Shown here one piece after another: positions 1-6,931 of a stretch of 27,280 nucleotides of DNA. The notes under the pieces are model-generated. The model had not been told where the DNA came from. It worked only from the letters and a program-made list of their open reading frames with translations, and searched no databases. The stretch is taken from assembly GCA_027577415.1 (NCBI GenBank), contig JANBQS010000192.1, positions 1 through 27,280 of the forward strand, in the 5' to 3' direction. Source of the stretch: Coemansia sp. RSA 922. Taxonomy: Eukaryota; Kickxellomycota; Kickxellomycetes; Kickxellales; Kickxellaceae. Positions within the stretch are counted from its first letter, which is position 1; every line of letters begins with the position of its first letter. The translations under genes and the position numbers were made by a program.

Positions 1-60
1 GCGGCCGTAAAACCCAGGCGAGAGCGGATGTGCTCGGCCAAATACGTCATACGAAGCTAG
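1..60 (+). CDS. possible 3' end of an upstream gene (very weak)
   Basis: Reading from base 1, the first frame is open for 19 codons and ends at the TAG at 58-60; the peptide is basic and ends in YVIRS. The opposite strand is also open here, so the direction is not settled. A 19-codon open stretch is common by chance. The only support is that the composition is richer in GC than the AT-rich bases that follow at 61-110. Confidence 0.15.
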   Translation, partial: AAVKPRRERMCSAKYVIRS

Positions 61-386
61 AGCGTCAGATATAGCCAAGATTTACTAAACGGGTTTAAAT
101 ATAGAATGAACGAAGGAGAGTGCAGAAAAGGTAGGAAAGTGAAAGGACGCCGACGACGACGATGGGGGGAGGGCAACGAAGCCATTCTCTATTTCTGCCT
201 GACTGATAAAAATACGACTGCGCATATGCGGGGGGCAAACCTGGCCGAGAGGGTGTGGACAAATACAAAAGTATGTGGGGTGGGATACCCCCGCATCCCA
301 CGGCATTCATGTTCCAAATCAGGCCCCTGCTGCGAGCCGGAGTCGCGAGTGTTTGGCTCGCCGGCTCTACGGAGCGAGCTGAGCCG

Positions 387-418
387 CCAATGGAAAGTGT
401 AGACGCGCCACCGATTGG
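387..418. promoter_or_regulatory. pair of CCAAT boxes in opposite orientation
   Basis: CCAAT is present on the plus strand at 387-391, and its reverse complement ATTGG at 414-418. They lie about 180-210 bases upstream of the ATG at 598, a usual distance for CCAAT-binding (HAP/NF-Y type) factor sites in fungi. The pentamer is short, so chance occurrence cannot be excluded. Confidence 0.3.
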
Positions 419-553
419 GTGGTGGGTTGTGGACGGAGGTACGGCCAAAAAAAAAAATAACAACAAACTTTTACGTCTGTTCACATTGAATTTGTCAAAA
501 AATCTTGGTAATCCTCTTTAGATTCCTTGTATCTCGAACCAGTGTCGTTTATT

Positions 554-561
554 TATATATA
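554..561 (+). promoter_or_regulatory. TATA-like element of the RS/KH gene
   Basis: TATATATA lies 37 bases before the ATG at 598. It would imply a very short leader, so a start site close to the ATG or use of an upstream promoter are both possible. Confidence 0.3.
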
Positions 562-597
562 CTCTAGACGTACTCAATTGTACATTACAATTTAGCG

Positions 598-2991
598 ATG
601 AGTGAGGGGCCTAAGCGCTTTTCTCTGTCGGATTACCAGAGCAAGCGGGGTCACGCAAAGCCGGCGGAGGCTGCTGTCCTCAATGACCAGAAGACGGAGC
701 TTGAGGAGCTGCACATGCTTCTGCGCACTGGCGATCTAGGAAAGACCGAGTACACTGGAGCCGATGCTGAAGCCGACAACAGTGGTGCTGGTAAGAAGAG
801 GGGGCGCAGTGTCGCGCTCCGCACGCCTGGAGCCTCCCCCAACGACGGCAACGGCGGGTATGAAGATGAAGAGGGCGAGGATGTCGAGATGGCCGATGCC
901 AAGGGCTCGTCGAAGCGTGATCGTGGAAGCAGCAGGCGGGGCGACAAACGGGACTCGAGGGATAGAGATAGGGATAGAGACAGCAGGAGGAGGAGGAGAA
1001 GCGGCAGCCGGCATTGGCACCACCGCCACCACCATAAGAGCAGCAGACGTAGCAAGCGCAGCCGTAGCCGTTCGCGGTCGCGGTCGCCCTCTCCAGCCAA
1101 GCACCGGCGGTCGAGGGGTCGCTCGGCATCACCGTCTCGCTCGAGAACGCGGGGCAAGAGTGACCGTGAGGAAAGTCAGTCGCGTAGCCGCACGGGCCGC
1201 TCGCAGCGTAGTAGCCGGAAGCGCGAAAGCCGCCGCTCACGGTCGCAATCGACGTCTCGCGACAAAATCAGCATGCGGTGTGTCTTCCCGTACGAAGACG
1301 GCGGTATCATTATTGGATTGCGCGGTGCTCATCTCACCAAATTGCGACGGGCCATGCCGGACGTTGACTGGCGCATCTCCAATGAAACTAACGACCGCCA
1401 GGACCGCATCCTTGTTATCAAGGGCACCGTTAAACATGTATCAGAGGTAAGCATCGTCATCCCTCTATTTATGATCTGAGTGGCCATTATTGTCTTTGCC
1501 TGTCCATGTCTGCTTGTATTCTTGTATCGTCACTTTGCGATATGTGAGAGTGTCTTCGTCGTTCCTTGTCCAGCTCTGCTAGAGACAAGCGACCTACGCG
1601 TCTCTCAGAGTCAAGCACCTGCTCCATTGCGCCAGCAGTGGCGCAATGACCACCTGGTCCCATTCCCCGTGCTGCCAAAGTGGAATGCCCGCACTCCACA
1701 TCAAGCCTCCTAACACCTTATTCCGTCGCAGCCACTTGTGCTGCTGCTGCTGCTACCGAGCCACACTGCCTTCATCACTATTCGTCGCATCTGCCAGCAC
1801 TCACCACGAACATCTCCATCTGCCTCCTCCTACCCTCTACTCATTGACACATATCCTACATATCTACCACCCTTCTCTTCATCCTCCCATGCTTAGGCGT
1901 TCAAGGAGCTGGCCGAGCACTTTATCTCCCAAGGCATGCACGTCGAGTACCCGCCTCAGACTCGAGGGCGCGGCAACGAGGATGTCGACGTGGCCAAGCC
2001 ATTCGTCCCCATGCGGCTGCTGATTCCGCACAAGACATGTGGTGCGATCATTGGGCAGAAGAGCGAGACGCTCATCAACACGCGCATAAGCTGTGGTGCG
2101 CGTCGTGTCTATGTCTACCGCGAGCGCATTGCGAACAGCCGCGAGCGCGTGGTCGAGATAGTTGGAACGCCCGTCTCTATTGCCAAAGTAATGATGGTTT
2201 TGGGCGAGCAGGTAGCACGCACCCTGACCAGCGATCAGCAAGAGTCTGACCCTTACTCGCCTGAGCGTGATGGCTTGCGCCAATTCCTTAGCAAGCAGGG
2301 CGTTCCGCGCACCCGGGTTAACCTGGAACCCATCAAGCCTCCTGGGACTGCTGGCGACAAGGACGAAGAGAATGCTGAGTCCCGCAAGAGCGGCAGTGCC
2401 GGAGCTTCCTCGTCAAAGAGGAGGTCCGCCGATCGCTCAATGTCGCGCTCGCCATCCAGCGAACGGTCGCGCAGCCGCAGCCGTGACCAAGAGCGTAGTC
2501 GGCGGAGCAAACACCGCAGCAGCCGGCGCGCGCGTAGCAGGTCTCGCTCAGCGTCACCTTTGAGGCGTAGCAGCAGGCGTAGCAGCAAGAAGAAGGATAG
2601 TGCCAAGCCACAGTCTAGCAAGCGCGAGGAGACTCGATATAGGAGCCGTGCTGACAGCAGGAGCAGGAGCCGAAGCGAGAGTGTATCCAGTAGTAGCGCC
2701 AGTGGCAGCGATTCGGATAGCAGCTATGCCAGTAGAAGTAGGAGCCCGAGTGTGAGTAGCAGCAGGAGCCGGAGCAGAGCCAGGCGTTCGGATACAAGAC
2801 GCAATGATGCAAGACGACCGAATGGCACTAGCAGCAAGCCCAAGCCCAAGAAGCAAGACATGCCCGCTGATATCGAAATGAACGATGCTGTGCCATCCAA
2901 CGCGCAGCAGGTGGTGCTGCCAGTAGCACATGTGCCGGTCGTTGGGTGGGGAATAGATCCGCAGTCAGCTGTGGGTGGTGGAGGTTGGTAG
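598..2991 (+). CDS. RS-rich protein with tandem KH domains (RNA-binding, splicing-type), two exons
   Basis: Two exons, 598-1446 and 1897-2991, join in phase 0 to give about 647 aa. The donor is GAG/GTAAGC and the acceptor is GCTTAG/GCG. Without splicing, exon 1 stops at 1479 in the middle of a KH domain; splicing restores the domain. Order of parts: an acidic N-terminal stretch near residues 80-100; RS/RD repeats with a His-rich patch (about 105-220); KH1 (about 223-298) with an intact GLRG loop at 240-243; KH2 (about 318-390) with the loop changed to GQKS at 336-339; a second long RS domain; and a short tail. KH domains bind single-stranded RNA, and RS domains mediate contacts in splicing complexes. 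I infer a nuclear pre-mRNA factor. Fungal HEK2/PCBP-type proteins share tandem KH domains but, as far as I know, not both RS arms. No exact orthologue is assigned. Confidence 0.85.
1447..1896 (+). other. intron of the RS/KH gene
   Basis: A 450-nt GT-AG intron that splits KH1. It is much longer than the other introns inferred here (85 and about 71 nt). Translation into it meets TGA after 10 codons (stop at 1477-1479). It contains a perfect inverted repeat at 1625-1648, a CTG run near 1741 and a pyrimidine-rich end before TTAG. Confidence 0.85.
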
Positions 2992-3068
2992 CGGGACGAT
3001 CTAATTTTTACCTACTCCGTCAATATGCATTTTAGTAACGTTTGCAGGGTTTTCATTTTGTCTGGTTT

Positions 3069-3074
3069 AATAAA
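3069..3074 (+). terminator. poly(A) signal of the RS/KH gene
   Basis: AATAAA lies 78 bases after the TAG stop at 2989-2991, in AT-rich DNA. The position suits 3' end formation of the upstream gene. Confidence 0.5.
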
Positions 3075-3475
3075 TGCAAAGTGCCGAAAGCAAAAGCCAC
3101 CTTTGTGTCTATCATTACATCCGATGTGCTCAGAGTGGTGCGACTGCAGCGTATCAGAAACGGGGTTTGCGGAAATTAAGAGAGGTTCTTTTTTTGTTCT
3201 GTCGGTGGCCTCGAGGTAATAGGATGTGCATGGTACGTGTGATTGCTTTGGCATGGAATGGATGTGCCACGATTACCGAAGAGGGAAACCGAATCTCCTG
3301 CATCACGGCTATAAAAGCAGCAAGGGACAGACGCACCTTTCCACTTTTTATTTTTTATTTCGAGCTTCCCTTTGGAAAATACTTGTATTGCTATATTTTT
3401 CTTTTTCGTCTGACAGACAAACACACATAGCATAATCATCATAATCATCGCTATTCTTTTTTAAGCTTGTTGGCA
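3075..3475. other. intergenic region between the RS/KH gene and the Mio promoter
   Basis: No convincing gene. Short open frames overlap on both strands without recognisable features. The right half holds a TATA box at 3310 and then T-rich DNA. Confidence 0.5.
3310..3317 (+). promoter_or_regulatory. consensus TATA box
   Basis: TATAAAAG in plus orientation, preceded by GC-containing DNA and followed by a T-rich stretch. It would set a start of transcription near 3340-3350. The next plausible ATGs are at 3476 (small open frame) and 3872 (Mio), so it most likely drives Mio through a long or spliced leader. Confidence 0.5.
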
Positions 3476-3605
3476 ATGTTGGGCTGGGGACTGTCGCTGA
3501 GGAATATAGTTCAGCGACGGAGCTCTTCTCTTGGGAGGACTACCGAGGCAAGCACAGACAACAACACCGTCGATGAGTGTGGCGGCGGTTGCCCTAATCA
3601 AAACG
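3476..3605 (+). other. candidate first exon (or leader ORF) of the Mio gene
   Basis: An ATG frame of 43 codons plus one base ends at a possible donor, AACG/GTAAAT. A strong-looking acceptor lies at 3814-3815: a long T-rich tract, then CTTGTCTAG. Joining 3605 to 3816 gives a GAG codon and continues exactly in the Mio frame, adding about 63 residues before the Mio ATG at 3872. The donor is not ideal and phase agreement has a one-in-three chance. The same intron could instead lie in an untranslated leader, with 3476 as an upstream ORF. Confidence 0.3.
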
Positions 3606-3871
3606 GTAAATTAAATAGGTGTTCGGCCAACATCTGCATGTACATGTGGGCCGATATTTTCCAATTGCGTGAATAAGATTGCTTGATTTCCGATTTACTC
3701 GTGCATAATCATGATTATGAAGATGCTTACCTCACAGGCTTGTCACTGATTTTAAAAAACAGTTTACGCATTTTACTTTTATTTTTATTTTATTTATTTT
3801 ATTTTGCTTGTCTAGAGAGCGTACAGTTGGCAGGCGATTTGGACGGGTGTACGCTAGACTTTAATATCACA

Positions 3872-6790
3872 ATGGATTCACAACGATTGCCAGTAATGTG
3901 CTGGATGCAGCCCGAGACAAAATGCCGATTTGCGGTCGGAAGCGAGGCAGGACTCCGCATTTACAAACTGGGAGCTGGGCTAGGAGAGGACGGATCGATG
4001 GCGGCGGCAAAGTTTGAGAGCGTAAGTTTCCGGCCTATGCGTCATGCCGTGACGTCGCTAGCGGCGTTTCCACGAGAGGCCCGACACATGAGCCTGATGG
4101 CAGTGGGCAATGTGGCTGGCGAAGTGGGACTACAGTTTCACCCTTACGACGATGGAGAGGCCGATGGTGCAGGGCAGACAGCGTTCTGTCAGTCGGTGGT
4201 GTACGGGGCGTCGGAGCGAGTAAGCCGGGCGCTCGAGTTCAACGGCCTGCACAGCGACCTGCTTGCGTGCGGGTTTGACCACCGCGAGGGCCGGTCGAGC
4301 CTAATTATTCATGACATTACGCGCGGAGCAAACGTGCGACAGCTGCTGGGGTCAGCGTCAGGCGCGAATGAAGGCGTAGCGCCGAAACACAGTCGGCACC
4401 CATCGACAGCGTCGTCTGTAGGCGGCGGAGACAGCAGTGGCGGTGGCGTTGGCGGGGCTGGCCCTGGTGGTGGCGCAGGTGTGACCTCGCTGTGTTGGGT
4501 GCCTGGTTCGGCGGACGACATACTTGTAGCGTCCAAGCGCACACGAAGCTCAATCCGGTGGTATGACTTGCGCGAGCGCAGGAAAGGGTCAAGGGTATTG
4601 TATGTGCCAATTTCGGAGGGCATGGGCGCGTCGGCAGCGACAGGGCCGATCTACGACTTGCAGTTTGACCCGTTCAACAGCTTGCGCTACATGGCTCACG
4701 ACCGACGTGGCACGGCGTATATGTGGGACATCCGCTGGGCCCTGAGTCCACTGCATACGCTGGCACTGGGTGCTCAAGCGACGCGCGTACGATTCTCAAC
4801 CCGGCGCAGTGGCATGGTGGCTGCAGTAGGCGGCGGCAGCAGTGAAGTGTCAGTATTCTCAGTCAATGAGTACGACGACAATCGTACTCATGCGGCAACC
4901 CGCTTGACAGCCAGCGCGTTCCTCGACGATTCGTGTGCCAAGGACCGCTACGATGAAGACCAAACTGCAATGTCCGCCCAGCCGCCGCCCGCCAGCCTTC
5001 ATGTGTGGTCTGAGCGCACCTCCACGTCGCCAGCTGGCAGTCCCGCCGTTGACCTCTTGTGGGTGCCGCCCGCGGCTTCGCATGCGGCGCAGTGCCGAGA
5101 TCAACTAGTGACTTGCTCGTCTACTGGATTGCTGCTGGGTCGTACTCTGCCCATGCCGCGTGCTGCTGCGGTAAGCTGCCGCGACGACGTGGCCGTGGCG
5201 ACTAACTGGCGTGGCGTCTATGCAAAGACCAACACCGAGTTGAAAGCCCTGCACGCCAAAGTGCCTGAAGTGTGCGAGCTGACAGAGTCGCGGAGTAAAC
5301 AGCAGTCCCATGGACCTGGTACTGTTAGCACAGTCACAGCACCGTCGTTAGCCCCGTCTACGTTCTACCCCACAGAGCTCTCTACCCCGATGGATGACAT
5401 TCTAAGGGTTATGCGACTGCGCGCATTACGTGGATACAGTGTGGATGCTGAACGTAACGCACATTTGGCAAAGGACCCTGCGCTGCGCGACCTGTGGCAG
5501 TGGATCCGCGATGCCGACATCCGGCGCAGCACAGGGTCATACAACATTGGATACGGATCCGACATCAGCTTCCTTGGAGTGTATGATGTTATGCGCCTGC
5601 GTCGTAGGCATTTGACGCACCTGTACACTCTGGCGCCTATTGAGGCGGGACGTGCGCGCCAGCAAGTTACAGCCACTACGCGACTTGCGGGGCAGCGGCA
5701 GCTGGCTCTATCGTATCTCGGGTGGGGCTTGGACGGACCGATTCGCGAGCAGCACATTCGCACGCTGGAGGCGGCGCGCGAGTATGCTACGGCCGCGGCC
5801 GTGTCATTTGTGTATGGTAACCACCGGCGCTGTTTACAGTCGCTAGAGCTGAGTCCATCGTCGGATCAAAAGCTCTTATCGTTTATGTTCAAGGCTCAGC
5901 TCAGCGACTCGGCACTCCTAGCGCGGTCGTTCTCTGCCGAAGCCGACTCGGCGCCCGGTGACATGTACGCGTCACCGCACCTGCAAATGATCTTTGCATT
6001 CCTGGTTACTGGCAGTTGGCATGCCGTTATCCGCCACATGTCTGGGTTGCCGCTGAGCTGGCGGCTGGCGTTTGCCCTGCGGTACTTTGACGACGACCAG
6101 CTGATGGCTTACCTGGTCAAAACCGGGCGCGACGCTGTTCAGGCCGGCTCTCTCGACGGGCTGATCGTTACGGGGATTTCAAACCCCGGGCGCGTGCTGA
6201 CACAAAACTACGTGGACGCCACGGCCGACGTGCAAACTGCTGCGCTGTTGACAGTGTTTGACCCTGTCACCACAGTGGAGGATGCCGCTGAGCACTGGAT
6301 TTACTCGTACCGGCACCTGCTCAACATGTGGCGGATGTTCAACATCCGATGCCTGTTTGACATTGCGCACGCCTCGCACCGCGTCACGCGTGGGCTGCCA
6401 CACATGTCCAAGGTGGCTAGCGACATCGCAGTGCACCCTGCGGATTTGCGCTGCCAGTACTGCCACCAGAGCCTGAGCAGCAAGCCGTCGGCAGCTGTTG
6501 CTCCGTCTCCTTTGCAAACACAAGCTCAGGCAGCCAACACGCAAAATAGGCTGCTCAACACGTTCTGCCCAAAGTGCCCCAATCCGCTGCCCCGCTGCAT
6601 CATCTGCCGAATGACCCTCGGGGCGCCTATCGTCGTCAACGAGCAGCACGCGGCAGACATTACGCAGTGGTTCTCCTGGTGCCAGACCTGTGGCCACGGC
6701 GGCCATGCTGCGCACGTCCACGACTGGTTTTCTACGCACGCCGAATGCCCAGTTCCTGGCTGCGAGTGCCAGTGCGAGCGGAGCTATTAA
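3872..6790 (+). CDS. SEA4: GATOR2/SEA complex subunit Mio (WD-repeat protein with C-terminal zinc ribbons)
   Basis: A 972-aa protein counted from the ATG at 3872, which sits in a good context (ACAATGG); the frame is open upstream but has no ATG back to the stop. The N-terminal half is a WD40-type propeller, with segments such as WYDLRE and MWDIRW and a Gly/Ser-rich insertion near residues 170-205. A helical middle region follows. The C-terminus (about 861-969) is the diagnostic part: CQYC, CPKC, CIIC and CQTCGHGGH, then a CPVPGCECQC tail, the Mio zinc-ribbon/RING-like module. The family member (MIOS in animals, Sea4 in yeast) belongs to GATOR2/SEACAT at the vacuole or lysosome, which relieves GATOR1 inhibition of TORC1 when amino acids are present. 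Length fits the family. An alternative upstream exon is noted at 3476. Confidence 0.9.
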   Translation: MDSQRLPVMCWMQPETKCRFAVGSEAGLRIYKLGAGLGEDGSMAAAKFESVSFRPMRHAVTSLAAFPREARHMSLMAVGNVAGEVGLQFHPYDDGEADGAGQTAFCQSVVYGASERVSRALEFNGLHSDLLACGFDHREGRSSLIIHDITRGANVRQLLGSASGANEGVAPKHSRHPSTASSVGGGDSSGGGVGGAGPGGGAGVTSLCWVPGSADDILVASKRTRSSIRWYDLRERRKGSRVLYVPISEGMGASAATGPIYDLQFDPFNSLRYMAHDRRGTAYMWDIRWALSPLHTLALGAQATRVRFSTRRSGMVAAVGGGSSEVSVFSVNEYDDNRTHAATRLTASAFLDDSCAKDRYDEDQTAMSAQPPPASLHVWSERTSTSPAGSPAVDLLWVPPAASHAAQCRDQLVTCSSTGLLLGRTLPMPRAAAVSCRDDVAVATNWRGVYAKTNTELKALHAKVPEVCELTESRSKQQSHGPGTVSTVTAPSLAPSTFYPTELSTPMDDILRVMRLRALRGYSVDAERNAHLAKDPALRDLWQWIRDADIRRSTGSYNIGYGSDISFLGVYDVMRLRRRHLTHLYTLAPIEAGRARQQVTATTRLAGQRQLALSYLGWGLDGPIREQHIRTLEAAREYATAAAVSFVYGNHRRCLQSLELSPSSDQKLLSFMFKAQLSDSALLARSFSAEADSAPGDMYASPHLQMIFAFLVTGSWHAVIRHMSGLPLSWRLAFALRYFDDDQLMAYLVKTGRDAVQAGSLDGLIVTGISNPGRVLTQNYVDATADVQTAALLTVFDPVTTVEDAAEHWIYSYRHLLNMWRMFNIRCLFDIAHASHRVTRGLPHMSKVASDIAVHPADLRCQYCHQSLSSKPSAAVAPSPLQTQAQAANTQNRLLNTFCPKCPNPLPRCIICRMTLGAPIVVNEQHAADITQWFSWCQTCGHGGHAAHVHDWFSTHAECPVPGCECQCERSY

Positions 6791-6800
6791 TTTGACAAGT

Positions 6801-6806
6801 CACGTG
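6801..6806. promoter_or_regulatory. CACGTG E-box between Mio and the ABC transporter gene
   Basis: The palindrome is part of GTCACGTG, 126 bases before the transporter ATG within a 141-base spacer. CACGTG is the core bound by bHLH factors: Cbf1 and Pho4 in yeast, and TFEB on CLEAR elements in animals. The position is good for a promoter site, but function is inferred. Confidence 0.4.
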
Positions 6807-6931
6807 GGCCTTATCTGCGACATCGAACAAATGAAGAGTTGACTTTTGCGGCCTTCCCGTGCCTTGGGCTGGGACGTAGCTTGTCTTTTTTATTCCTCTT
6901 TTTCATAGTGTATTTCTTTCTTGTCGAGTGA

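Larger units (their letters stand above)
61..597. other. intergenic and promoter region upstream of the RS/KH gene
   Basis: I see no convincing gene here. Longer open frames on both strands lack an ATG start or overlap each other without recognisable protein features. Bases 270-410 are GC-rich and contain several short inverted repeats. The last 60 bases are AT-rich with a TATA-like run. The stretch most likely holds the promoter and 5' leader of the gene starting at 598. Confidence 0.5.

Noticed and set aside
95..484. Minus-strand frame of 129 codons upstream of the RS/KH gene
   Set aside because: It begins with GTG, not ATG, overlaps other open frames on the plus strand, and has no recognisable feature; the proline/serine-rich composition follows the GC-rich patch.
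651..1240. Long minus-strand frames opposite the first RS domain
   Set aside because: Simple RS-coding repeats leave the opposite strand open as Leu/Pro/Ala-rich nonsense. The plus-strand frame has the KH domain and splice sites.
3683..3871. N-terminal extension of Mio including a hydrophobic stretch
   Set aside because: It starts at TTG, and the hydrophobic run is a translation of the T-rich acceptor or promoter tract. The family N-terminus begins at the ATG at 3872.
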